NCBI RefSeq assembly: GCF_018130545.1
Contig: NZ_JAFCKF010000007.1
Span: forward strand, 62,001 to 126,000
Source: Bradyrhizobium tropiciagri
Lineage (GTDB): Bacteria; Pseudomonadota; Alphaproteobacteria; Rhizobiales; Xanthobacteraceae
Direction of reading: 5' to 3'
DNA length: 64,000 bases
Below are positions 44,062-53,476 of the stretch, one piece after another. Each line of letters starts with the position of its first letter. Position 1 is the stretch's first letter. The notes under the pieces were generated by a model, which made no database searches, was not told where the DNA came from, and worked only from the letters and a program-made list of their open reading frames with translations. Position numbers and translations under genes: made by a program.

Positions 44062-44829
44062 TTACTTGCCCTTCCAGTTCGGCGCGCGCTTCTCTGCAAA
44101 GGCGGCCGCACCCTCGCGGGCATCATCGGATGCGAAGACGTGGGCAACGATCTCCTGCTGCTTCCTCCACATCTGGTCTTCCGGCCAGAACCGGGATTCG
44201 ACGATCACCTGCTTGGATGCCCTCACGGCGAGCGGGCCGTTGGCGCCGATCGCCGCCGCAAGCTCAAGCGCGGCGTCGAGGGAGGAGCCATCCGTCACGC
44301 GGTTGATGATGCCGAGTTCGTAGGCGCGGTCCGCGCCAAAGAACTCGCCCGTCAACGCAAATTCCATGGCCACACGGAATGGCATCTGGCGCGGCATACG
44401 GATCAGTCCGCCGGCCGCGGCGGCTAGCCCGCGCTTCACCTCAGGGATCCCGAACTTGGCATTGCGGTTCGCGACAATCATGTCGCACGACAACGCGATT
44501 TCCATCCCGCCGGCGAGCGCGAAGCCGTCCACGGCCGCAATCAGCGGCTTCCTCGGTGGCGCCTCGGTAAGGCCAGCGAAGCCGCGACCGGGGATCGACG
44601 GCCGTTCGCCTTTCAGGAACCCCTTGAGGTCCATGCCCGAGCAAAACGTGCCACCGGCGCCGGTGATGATACCGACGCTCAGGGCATCGTCGGTGTCGAG
44701 CCGATCGATCGCGGCGGCCACGCCCTTGGAGAGGGCGAGGTTGGCCGCGTTCTTGGCTTCCGGCCTGTTCAGGGTGATGATCAGTATGGGGCCGCGGACT
44801 TCAGTGAGGACGGGAGTGTCTTCGGACAT
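44062..44829 (-). CDS. Enoyl-CoA hydratase/isomerase (crotonase family)
   Basis: The 255-residue crotonase hydrates enoyl-CoA or isomerises its double bond. It has GTFCSGMDLKGF in the first oxyanion region and AAVDGFALAGGMEIALSCD in the second, then FGIPEVKRGLAAAAGG. The last residues (FAEKRAPNWKGK) are typical. It is the third gene of the operon thiolase, SDR, crotonase, 32 bases after the SDR, so a short beta-oxidation module is likely. It ends 17 bases from the TnpA fragment. Confidence 0.9.
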   Translation of the reverse strand: MSEDTPVLTEVRGPILIITLNRPEAKNAANLALSKGVAAAIDRLDTDDALSVGIITGAGGTFCSGMDLKGFLKGERPSIPGRGFAGLTEAPPRKPLIAAVDGFALAGGMEIALSCDMIVANRNAKFGIPEVKRGLAAAAGGLIRMPRQMPFRVAMEFALTGEFFGADRAYELGIINRVTDGSSLDAALELAAAIGANGPLAVRASKQVIVESRFWPEDQMWRKQQEIVAHVFASDDAREGAAAFAEKRAPNWKGK

Positions 44830-44861
44830 CGTTTTCGTCTCCTGTTGCCGTGCGCAATTGC

Positions 44862-45644
<783 letters not shown>

Positions 45645-45663
45645 TTCAGTATCCTTTTTCCGG

Positions 45664-46914
45664 TTAGATGCGTTCGATGATGATGGCCGGCGCCATTCCG
45701 CCGGCGGCGCACATAGTGACGAGACCGTACCGTCCACCGCTGCGCTCAAGCTCGTCGAGCGCCGTGCCGATCAGGATTGATCCGGTCGCGCCGATGGGAT
45801 GGCCGAGCGCGATGGAGCCGCCATTGATGTTGACCTTCTCACGGTCCAGCTCGAGGTCGCGGATGAATTTCTCGGCGACGACCGCGAAGGCCTCGTTGAT
45901 CTCCCAGACGTCAATGTCGTCCTTGGTCAGGCCGGCCTTGGCGAGAACCTTCTTGGCCGCTGGAACGGGAGCGTTCAGCATCAGCGTCGGGTCGTCACCC
46001 TGATTGGCATAGGCCACGATCCGGCCGCGCGGCTTGAGCCCGTGCTTCTCGGCATATTCCTTTGAGGTGATCAGAACCGCGGCAGCGCCGTCCACCACGC
46101 CCGAGCTGTTGCCGGCATGATGCACGCCCTTCCAGTCGAGGCCCGGGTAGCGGCGCTGAATCTGCTTCTTGAAGGTCACGCCGTTGCCGAGATCGAAATC
46201 GGCAAGCTGCTCGAAGCTGGGCTTCAGCGAGGCAAGTCCATCGGCGGTGGTCTCGGGGCGCGGAAATTCCTCGCGATCGAGGGCGGTGCTGCCGTCATCG
46301 TTGAGGACGGGGATCACCGACTTGGCGAACCGGCCTTCATCGATGGCCAGCTTGGCGCGCTGCTGGCTGACCAGTGCCAAGGCGTCGCAGGCCTCCCGGC
46401 TGATCCCCTCGCGCGTGGCAATGGCGTCGCCACACACGCCCTGGTGAGACTGCGGGTGAATGGCGTCGAGCGCCGGATTGTCCGAACCCATCATCCGCGC
46501 CGGCTGCCCCGCTTTGGAGCGCTCTGCCGCGAGCGTCTGTTGATAGCTCATCATCTCGGTACCACCGGCGATGACGCAGTCCTCCATCCCCGACATCACC
46601 GAGGCCGCCGCGAGGTTCACCGACGTGATGCCGCCGCCGCAGAAGCGATCCAACGTTGTGCCGCTGGCATTGATGTCGTAGCCGGCCGCGAGCGCCGACA
46701 TGCGTCCGAGATCGCCGCCCTGCTTGCCTTCCTGGGTCGAAGTCGACCAGACGATGTCATCTACGGTCGACGTATCGAGCTTGTTGCGCTCCTTGAGCGC
46801 TTTGAGCACGGTTGCGGCCAAATGCTGCGGATGCAGGTGCGACAGCGCCCCCTTGCCCGGCTTGCCGATGCCCCGTGGCGTGCGAACAGCGTCGATGATG
46901 TATGCTTCAGACAT
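45664..46914 (-). CDS. Acetyl-CoA acyltransferase (thiolase)
   Basis: The 416-residue protein is a complete thiolase: nucleophilic C92 in DRFCGGGITS, the His in GGSIALGHPIGATGS and the second Cys in MCAAGGMAP near the C-terminus. It cleaves 3-ketoacyl-CoA or condenses acetyl-CoA. It is the first gene of the operon with the SDR and crotonase. The truncated IclR gene lies 164 bases upstream on the same strand and was probably once its regulator. Confidence 0.92.
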   Translation of the reverse strand: MSEAYIIDAVRTPRGIGKPGKGALSHLHPQHLAATVLKALKERNKLDTSTVDDIVWSTSTQEGKQGGDLGRMSALAAGYDINASGTTLDRFCGGGITSVNLAAASVMSGMEDCVIAGGTEMMSYQQTLAAERSKAGQPARMMGSDNPALDAIHPQSHQGVCGDAIATREGISREACDALALVSQQRAKLAIDEGRFAKSVIPVLNDDGSTALDREEFPRPETTADGLASLKPSFEQLADFDLGNGVTFKKQIQRRYPGLDWKGVHHAGNSSGVVDGAAAVLITSKEYAEKHGLKPRGRIVAYANQGDDPTLMLNAPVPAAKKVLAKAGLTKDDIDVWEINEAFAVVAEKFIRDLELDREKVNINGGSIALGHPIGATGSILIGTALDELERSGGRYGLVTMCAAGGMAPAIIIERI

Positions 46915-47078
46915 ATTTTTCCCTTCGTTTCGAACGTTCTTGTCACACCGAGCAGTGATGATGGTTCTGACTAAGCCATTCCATTTTGGTCATGTCAGGC
47001 GCGACAACTTCGTTGCACTGATCTTCGAAGTATTCAAAACCCGCGAGCTGATCTCCCGCCACATGGACGCGCGCGCTC

Positions 47079-47402
47079 TTAATGAAGCTGTTGCTCTGGC
47101 ACAGGCCGCCCTGTCGCAGCTATCAAAGAGGCGCTGAGCGCGATGGCACGGGGGCCCAGAGCATATTTTTGCTCTTGCGGCAGATAGACCAATTGGCCGA
47201 TCTGGATCAGGGTTAACGTGAGACGAGACACCGTCGATCGAGGAAGGCCACAGCGGTCGGCAATTTCCCGATTGCCGAGGCGCATGTTTTGATCCTCGAA
47301 GCAGCGCAAGATGTTGAATGCGCGCGATACGACTTGTATCACGCCTCTGTTTTCCACGTCGGCCGGGGGCCCCTCTTGCAGTATCTCAGGTCGACGTCCC
47401 AT
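47079..47402 (-). pseudogene. IclR-family regulator, truncated after the DNA-binding domain
   Basis: The 107-residue frame holds the winged helix (VVSRAFNILRCFEDQNMRLGNREIADRCGLP and the wing IGQLVYLPQEQKYALGPR). It stops just after the linker (SASLIAATGRPVPEQQLH), so the whole effector domain of about 150 residues is missing. No continuation was seen in the other frames toward the thiolase. It might still bind DNA constitutively. Confidence 0.78.
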
Positions 47403-48052
47403 CGCTTACGCTCCCAACCCAATCGTATTTTCGTGGGGCGACGAATCCATCCGCTTTGAGCAACGCACTCCTCGCTGCGGTCGCTCGCCGTAAAGCATCA
47501 GATCACTGCGGCCAGACTCATCACCTGAGTGATCGCACGCTTGGAGTCGATTGCTGAGGGTGCGATACACTCTGGCGTACGTGCGAGCGGACCCAAATGC
47601 AGGATCTGACAGGGACGCGTGCACCGCATCCGTGATCACACGGTGCCGTACAGCCTTTTGCGGGATCTGCGGTTCGACGCCGTGGCCGCTTGCCTCGACA
47701 TTCGGCGGAATGCAGCTCGTGATGATCATGCCGACGCCGTGCGGTGTGCGCGGCAAAGAATGCGGCCTTACTGGACAAAGCCGTTCTCGGCCTCTTTGAG
47801 GCTGGGGTTCAAGGAACCATGAACTCAAGCGGGGACACAGCGATCGCTGGTTGGCCAACATCAGGCGTGCACTCTTCCCATAGGGCTCACAATGGAACCT
47901 TAATTAAGCGATTAATTAATTGGTTAGCTGAGTGATTAGGGTGGCCGGAGCTGCTTGTCAACCGTCCCTGCTTGCAGCGGTGTATCCGGTGGACGCCGGA
48001 CCTCGGCTTGGGCCCATCACCTCTTCGACCCACCCCCGTCGGGGCCCCGTTT
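47403..48052. other. Gene-poor region upstream of the truncated IclR
   Basis: No frame here looks like a known protein. It contains an AT-rich patch at about 47898-47940 with TTAATTAA followed by GATTAATTAATT, unusual in this GC-rich DNA. The region leads into a repeat copy and a TnpB fragment, so it is best read as decayed mobile DNA. Confidence 0.45.
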
Positions 48053-48176
48053 TCGGCTATCCGGTTACGGTGTTGAATTTGCAGCCAACTGACGTTTTAC
48101 CGAACTATCGCGATTGTCTCGCCGTCAGGTCGGGCAACTTTCGTCCAAGCCGTCGCGCCACAACGCCGCCAACAAA
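48053..48176. repeat. Diverged unidentified repeat, copy 3 of 3
   Basis: It begins TTCGGCTATCCGG and keeps GGTGTTG, CAGCCAACTGACGTTTTACCG, CTCGCCGTC and CAAGCCGTCGCGCCACAACG in register with copy 2. It is shorter and stops where a TnpB-like fragment starts. It has the same orientation as copies 1 and 2. Confidence 0.55.
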
Positions 48177-48194
48177 GCGCGTCGTCACCGGATC

Positions 48195-48314
48195 CCGCAA
48201 TGGCTCTTGCGTCACGCACCGGCCGACCGCCGGCAAGGTCAAGAACGTCACCATCTCGGCCGTCGCCGGAGATTGGTTTGCCCCGGTGCAAAGGGAGCAG
48301 GAGACGCTGATGCC
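48195..48314 (+). pseudogene. TnpB (IS605 OrfB)-like fragment
   Basis: The forward strand reads AGKVKNVTISAVAGDWFAPV and then QREQET, which matches the conserved GKVKNVTVS--GGKWFVSIQTERE segment in the middle of IS605-family TnpB proteins. About 40 codons are recognisable. No upstream zinc finger or RuvC motif follows. Confidence 0.65.
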
Positions 48315-48354
48315 GGTGACTACTCTCGACCCTGAAGGGCCGAGAGTAGTCACC
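48315..48354. repeat. Long hairpin with CCCT-GA-AGGG core
   Basis: Perfect 14-bp arms, GGTGACTACTCTCG against CGAGAGTAGTCACC, enclose A-CCCT-GA-AGGG-C. It directly follows the TnpB-like fragment and ends 27 bases before the end of the HyuB-like gene, so it may also serve as a terminator. It matches the core of the hairpin at 43863. Confidence 0.65.
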
Positions 48355-48381
48355 GCGCGAATCGTCTGGGTGCCGGGGTCG

Positions 48382-50049
48382 TTAGCTTGCGTGGGCCTCG
48401 TAGGCATAATGCACAAAGGCTGCTTCAACCGACACCAATTCGTCCGCAATGTCCTGTTGGACCCTGGTCCGGTCGCGCGCAGACGCCGGGCCGATACCAC
48501 CACCACCGGGCGTGTTGACGACAAGACGTTCGCCTGGCGGAATGACTTGGAATCCCTTGCCGTTGAGCCGAACACCGGATTTCAGGCCGATATATCCTGC
48601 GCGGCCGTCGAGCCCGCCATCGCGGCCCCTCGCGGGATGCTCGATCCTGTCGAACGCGGCGAGGATCTGGAACGGCTCGCCGATGCCACTCTCCACCTCA
48701 ATTACCTGTCCGAGACCACCCCGCGTACGCCTGGCGCCACCTGAATCCGGCAGCAATTCCTTTCGCCAGAAGATCAGCGGCGTAGCTGCTTCGGTAATCT
48801 CGACCGGCGTGCCTTGCACACCACTTGGATAAGCAGTTGCCGAAAGTCCATCCTTGTCGGCGCGGGCCCCGGTGCCGCCGTTATTGGTCGCGGAAATAGA
48901 GAAGCCGTAGTTCCCGGAAGTGCCATGGGTTCTACCCCGCAGGGTGAGGAGCCAGACGCATGAGGCCCCTTCCGCCGGCACGCGCTCCGGAATCACTTGC
49001 CGCAGACAACCGAAAACCACATCCGGCAACATCATGCCGAGCACGTGGCGGGTGGCGACCGGCATCGGCTTCTGCGCGTTAAGAATCGAGCCTGGGGGAG
49101 CCCACACTGTAAGCGGACCAAGTGATCCCGCATTATTGGGAATGTTAGGAGCGATGGCGCAGGCGAGCGCAAACACGGAATAAGCAGTGGCATAGGCCAA
49201 CGGGACGTTAATACCGAACCTCGACGCGGATGAGGAGCCACTGAAGTCCACATGAATTCCTGTGTCCGAAACCGTGACGGCGGCTTCGAAGGTCACCGGC
49301 GCTTCGTAGCCATCGACCACCATCGTATTGCGCCAGGTACCCTTTGGTAACTTGGCGATTTCGGCAAGCACTGCCTCGCGCGAACGATCACATATGTGGT
49401 CGGCCAAGGTATCGAGAGTGTCGATACCGAACTCGTCCATCATTTCGACGAGCCGCTTTGCTCCGACGTCATTGCACGCAGCAAGTGAATAGGTGTCGCC
49501 CTCCGTGTCGACAGGCAGGCGTGTATTGGCTCGGATCATCGCCATCAGCGTCTCGTTAATAACGCCCTGGTCAATAAGCTTGAGCATCGGGATATACAGG
49601 CCTTCCATGAACACATCGGTGCCGTCCGGTCCGTAGCCGATCCCGCCGATATCGATCAGATGGCTGGTACAGGAGAACAAGGCGACCAGCTTGCCGTTCT
49701 TGAAACACGGGGTCGTCACCACAAAGTCGTTAAGGTGGCCCGTGCCGAGCCAGGGATCGTTCGTAATGTAGGCGTCTCCCGGCCTCATGTTTTCGATCGG
49801 GAAGTGAGCGATGAAGTGTTTCACGGATTCGGCCATTGAGTTCACGTGGCCTGGCGTGCCCGTCAAGGCCTGGGCGAGCATGCGACCCTTGAGGTCAAAC
49901 ACGCCGGCCGACAGATCACCGCATTCACGTACGATAGGCGAAAACGCGGTACGCATCAGAACTTGGCCTTGCTCCTCGACGACTGCGAGCAGACGGTTCC
50001 ACATAATTTGCAGATCGATCAGGGCAGCGCCCTCCTTGGATTTGCTCAT
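48382..50049 (-). CDS. Hydantoinase B/oxoprolinase-family subunit (HyuB-like)
   Basis: The 555-residue protein belongs to the HyuB family. With HyuA it forms ATP-dependent enzymes that open hydantoin or 5-oxoproline rings; the same fold occurs in acetone and acetophenone carboxylases. Characteristic segments are MRTAFSPIVRECGDLSAGVFD, AYITNDPWLGTGHLNDFVV and VNTPGGGGIG near the C-terminus. ATG at 50049 is 11 bases after the HyuA stop codon. It is the last gene of a five-gene leftward operon. Confidence 0.9.
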   Translation of the reverse strand: MSKSKEGAALIDLQIMWNRLLAVVEEQGQVLMRTAFSPIVRECGDLSAGVFDLKGRMLAQALTGTPGHVNSMAESVKHFIAHFPIENMRPGDAYITNDPWLGTGHLNDFVVTTPCFKNGKLVALFSCTSHLIDIGGIGYGPDGTDVFMEGLYIPMLKLIDQGVINETLMAMIRANTRLPVDTEGDTYSLAACNDVGAKRLVEMMDEFGIDTLDTLADHICDRSREAVLAEIAKLPKGTWRNTMVVDGYEAPVTFEAAVTVSDTGIHVDFSGSSSASRFGINVPLAYATAYSVFALACAIAPNIPNNAGSLGPLTVWAPPGSILNAQKPMPVATRHVLGMMLPDVVFGCLRQVIPERVPAEGASCVWLLTLRGRTHGTSGNYGFSISATNNGGTGARADKDGLSATAYPSGVQGTPVEITEAATPLIFWRKELLPDSGGARRTRGGLGQVIEVESGIGEPFQILAAFDRIEHPARGRDGGLDGRAGYIGLKSGVRLNGKGFQVIPPGERLVVNTPGGGGIGPASARDRTRVQQDIADELVSVEAAFVHYAYEAHAS

Positions 50050-50060
50050 GTCATACTCTC

Positions 50061-52145
50061 CTAGGCAGCCTTGCGGTCCATGACGATACAGCCCGCACCG
50101 TCAATGTGCGCATCGAAGGTGGCGGAAACAAAAGTTGACGTCTCGTCCTCTGCGATCACGGCCGGACCGGCAACGACGGCACCTGCCGCGATGCGGTCTC
50201 GACGATAAAGCGGCACTTCGATTGTCCGACCCAACCGACCATCGAAGAAAGAGCGTATACCCGTAGGTTTCGCTGCCCCGTTGCGTTGCGCGGGAGCGGC
50301 GCGTTGCGGCGGGTCAATTGGCGTCGTCGCGAGGACAGACCAAGTCAGGATTTCGATGGCGGCTCCCGGAATGGGTCGCGCGAACAAAGTCGAATATCCG
50401 GCTTCGAATGCGGCCCGCAGCATGGGGACATCGTTCTCAGTAAGAGCTCTTTCGGGCAGTTCGATTGTGATCTCGTGCCCTTGGCCGACATAGCGCATGT
50501 AGGCCAAGCGCTTTTCAACCACACGCGCACCTTGCGCGCCGTGTTCGACGAGGGCACGCGCCTCCGTCGCCATTTCGGAAAGCAAGTCGGAGACGGCCTG
50601 GCTATCGAATTCGTCGAGCAAGACGCGTCGGCTGCGCACAAGTTCATAGGAAATCGGCGTTGCGAGGAAGCCGACCGCGGAACCGACACCCGCGTTGGGT
50701 GGCACGATAACCCGTGATACGCCGATCTTCTCAGCTACGCGCGCCGCATGGAGTGGTGCCGCACCGCCGAATGCGATCAAGGTGTGTTCGGCAACGGCAG
50801 CGCCTCGCTCGACAGCATGGACCCTGGCTGCGCTAGCCATGTTCTCGCAGACCATTTCATGTACCGCATACGCGGAGAGTTCCGGCGAAAGCCCAAGGGG
50901 TTCGCCAACGTCTCGCGCCAGCGCTTCACGGGCGCGGTCCGGTGCCAACGCAATACTGCCGCCAGCGAAGGTGTCCGGATCAATCATGCCGAGGACCACA
51001 TCGGCATCCGTGACGGCAGGGCGGCATCCACCACGGCCATAGCAGGCGGGACCGGGCTCAGACGATGCGCTCTCCGGTCCCACGGTAACGCGTTTCAGGG
51101 CGTCGACATGCGCGATCGAACCGCCACCTGCCCCGATCTCTACCATCTCTATGACGGGAATGCGCAGCGGCAGCCCGGAACCTTTCAGGAAGCGGGCCGC
51201 GCGGTCTACCTCGAACACACGGGACGAGTGCGGTTCAAATTTCTCAATCAGACAAATCTTGGCAGTGGTGCCACCCATATCAAATGAGAGCACCTTCTGC
51301 TCTCCCAGTCTGGCCGCCGTCTGCGCAGCGAAGATGGCGCCACCGGCGGGCCCGGACTCGACAAGGCGAACCGGGAAGCGCCGCGCGGTATCGATGGAAG
51401 TAAGTCCGCCGCCAGACGTCACGAGATAGATAGCGCCGCAGAACTGCTCGGCTTCAAGACCTTGCGCCATCCGCCCGAGATAGCCATCCATCAGCGGCTG
51501 AACGTAGGCATTGGCGACTGTCGTAGAGGTGCGCTCGTATTCTCGCACCTCGGGACAGACTTCGGAAGAAAGCGTTATCCATAAATCCGGCAACTCTTCC
51601 CTGAGCACGGCGGCAGTGCGCCGTTCGTGGTCGGAATTGGCGTAAGAATGGAGAAAGGCGACCGCGACGCTCTCGATACCTGATTGGCGGAGGACCGGAG
51701 CAAGTGCTCGTACGGCGCCCTCATCGAGCGGGAGGCGGATGTTGCCGTGGACGTCCACGCGCTCCGGCACGGTGAAACGCCGCGCTCGGCCCACCAAGGA
51801 TCTGGGCTTCTCGATGGATAGATCATATTGGTCGTAGCGGCTCTCGGTGCCGATATCGAGAATATCGCGGAAACCCTCGGTCGCGATGAGGGCTGTGCGC
51901 GCGCCACGGCGTTCGATGATTGCATTTGTGGCGAGCGTAGTTCCGTGCACGAACACGTCGATGTCGCAGATGCGAAGATCCGCGTCTCGAAGAATCAAGC
52001 GCATACCATCAAGCACGGCCTCTTCGGGGCGCGCGGGCGTGGTGAGAATTTTTCGGGTTCGGCGTCTGTTGCCGACGTCCAAGACAACGTCGGTAAAGGT
52101 TCCTCCGATATCGACCGCGAGCCGGACCGTTCCTTCTGTATTCAT
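50061..52145 (-). CDS. Hydantoinase A/oxoprolinase-family subunit (HyuA-like)
   Basis: The 694-residue ATP-binding subunit has the ASKHA phosphate motif VDIGGTFTDVVLD at about 11-23, GTTLATNAIIERRGARTALIATEG near 69-92, and later SFDMGGTTAKICLI and GGAAPLHAARVAE. It activates an amide or carbonyl by phosphorylation for HyuB. It follows the M24 peptidase gene by 46 bases. The M20 amidohydrolase and the Lrp regulator of the same cluster favour an amino-acid-derived cyclic amide over a ketone. Confidence 0.9.
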   Translation of the reverse strand: MNTEGTVRLAVDIGGTFTDVVLDVGNRRRTRKILTTPARPEEAVLDGMRLILRDADLRICDIDVFVHGTTLATNAIIERRGARTALIATEGFRDILDIGTESRYDQYDLSIEKPRSLVGRARRFTVPERVDVHGNIRLPLDEGAVRALAPVLRQSGIESVAVAFLHSYANSDHERRTAAVLREELPDLWITLSSEVCPEVREYERTSTTVANAYVQPLMDGYLGRMAQGLEAEQFCGAIYLVTSGGGLTSIDTARRFPVRLVESGPAGGAIFAAQTAARLGEQKVLSFDMGGTTAKICLIEKFEPHSSRVFEVDRAARFLKGSGLPLRIPVIEMVEIGAGGGSIAHVDALKRVTVGPESASSEPGPACYGRGGCRPAVTDADVVLGMIDPDTFAGGSIALAPDRAREALARDVGEPLGLSPELSAYAVHEMVCENMASAARVHAVERGAAVAEHTLIAFGGAAPLHAARVAEKIGVSRVIVPPNAGVGSAVGFLATPISYELVRSRRVLLDEFDSQAVSDLLSEMATEARALVEHGAQGARVVEKRLAYMRYVGQGHEITIELPERALTENDVPMLRAAFEAGYSTLFARPIPGAAIEILTWSVLATTPIDPPQRAAPAQRNGAAKPTGIRSFFDGRLGRTIEVPLYRRDRIAAGAVVAGPAVIAEDETSTFVSATFDAHIDGAGCIVMDRKAA

Positions 52146-52191
52146 GTTTTCCTCGATTTGGGCGTTATTTTTACGTATCCAAGCGCCGAGA

Positions 52192-53406
52192 TCAGTTGGT
52201 GATCACCGGGCACTCGCGCGAAGCACGCAAGGTCAGTAGTTCGCTGCCTTGTTTCGTCACAACGACGTTCTCTTCGTGAATCATGAGCCTGAGATCTCCA
52301 TCGATGCTGGATCGATAAGGCAGACTTGGCTCTATGTTCAGGATCATGCCTTCCTCAAGAACAGTTTCGTCGGTTGCGCTTATCGACGGAGGTTCAGGCA
52401 TCCACAGGCCCATTGAATGCCCGTAGCGGCCGATACTGGTGTTGCCGACGCCACCGGCATGTCGATCGAACACGTTCTGCATCGCGCGCCAGACGTCGCG
52501 GGCCATAACACCTGGCCTCACGGCCGATAGACCTGCCTCGGTAGCCTGCCAAGCAACTTCGTACGCATGCGCCGTATCGTCGTCGATCGAACCAAAGGCG
52601 AAGTAGCGGTTGAAGTCGCACCAGTAGAAGTCGAAATGACATCCTGAATCGAGATAGAGGACATCCCCCCTCGCGATGATCCGATCGGTGGGTGCTGTAT
52701 ATGCACGCCGATGGCCGCCACGCCCGGCCACACTTGAAATCTTCGGAATCTTGTCGGCTCCACGCAGGAAACATTCCAATTCATAGGCACGACAGGCTTC
52801 CCGTTCAGTCATTCCGGTTCGAAGATGTCGCGGCAGCGCAAGGAACGCCTCCGAAGCTATGCGGCAAACGGTGCGAATCCGATCGATTTCGGCCGGTGAC
52901 TTCTTCATCCGCAACGGCGTAAATACTGCTTCGGTTGCGTCAATGAGCATTCGCGGCGCAATGATTTTGGCAAGGCGCTGCAGGTCGGCGCCGGGAAGTC
53001 CAGGTCGCGATTCTGCGCCAAGCTCGATGCCTATCCGCGCTCCTTTCCCGGTAAGCTCCGCCAGAGTGGCAGCGACGACAGAGACGCCCTCATCGGCAGG
53101 ATTTGGGCTGGGCCATGTTCTTATCTCGGTAATCCAGGTCGTCTCCCGCAACACGTCGTCGACACCGGACGGCACCAGAGCAATCGGCAAACCATCGGAA
53201 GGTATCAAGATGAACCGAGGGCGCGTCGTTTGATACGGTGTCGGGACCATGTCTCCGGTGAAGTAACGAAAGTTGTACTCGAATGTCGCTAGCGCCGTGT
53301 CGATGCCGCTACGCCGCATCAGATCCTGCGCACGCGTAATACGTTGGAGATATTCCTCACGCGAAAACGGCGTGTGTGGAATCGTATTCAGCAGCGGCCA
53401 ATTCAT
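52192..53406 (-). CDS. M24-family Xaa-Pro peptidase/creatinase-like protein
   Basis: The protein of 404 residues has an N-terminal creatinase domain and a pita-bread catalytic domain. The metal ligands of a true M24 peptidase are present: the two Asp in YLDSGCHFDFYWCDFNRY, His in GRYGHSMG, Glu in ILNIEPSLPY and Glu in IHEENVVV. ATG at 53406 follows GAGGA and is preferred. GTG at 53490, overlapping the MFS gene by 14 bases, and ATG at 53436 are alternatives. It would split Xaa-Pro or N-substituted amide bonds and sits between the transporter and the HyuAB-like genes. Confidence 0.87.
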   Translation of the reverse strand: MNWPLLNTIPHTPFSREEYLQRITRAQDLMRRSGIDTALATFEYNFRYFTGDMVPTPYQTTRPRFILIPSDGLPIALVPSGVDDVLRETTWITEIRTWPSPNPADEGVSVVAATLAELTGKGARIGIELGAESRPGLPGADLQRLAKIIAPRMLIDATEAVFTPLRMKKSPAEIDRIRTVCRIASEAFLALPRHLRTGMTEREACRAYELECFLRGADKIPKISSVAGRGGHRRAYTAPTDRIIARGDVLYLDSGCHFDFYWCDFNRYFAFGSIDDDTAHAYEVAWQATEAGLSAVRPGVMARDVWRAMQNVFDRHAGGVGNTSIGRYGHSMGLWMPEPPSISATDETVLEEGMILNIEPSLPYRSSIDGDLRLMIHEENVVVTKQGSELLTLRASRECPVITN

Positions 53407-53476
53407 CTCATCCTCAGGCTTGGCTATCCATCTCATCAGCGGTGGGTAGTGCAGAGACCCAGCGCGCGTTCGCACG

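Noticed and set aside
47403-48052. Small genes in the region upstream of the truncated IclR
   Set aside because: Several frames of 60-150 codons exist, but none has a credible start site, composition or motif.
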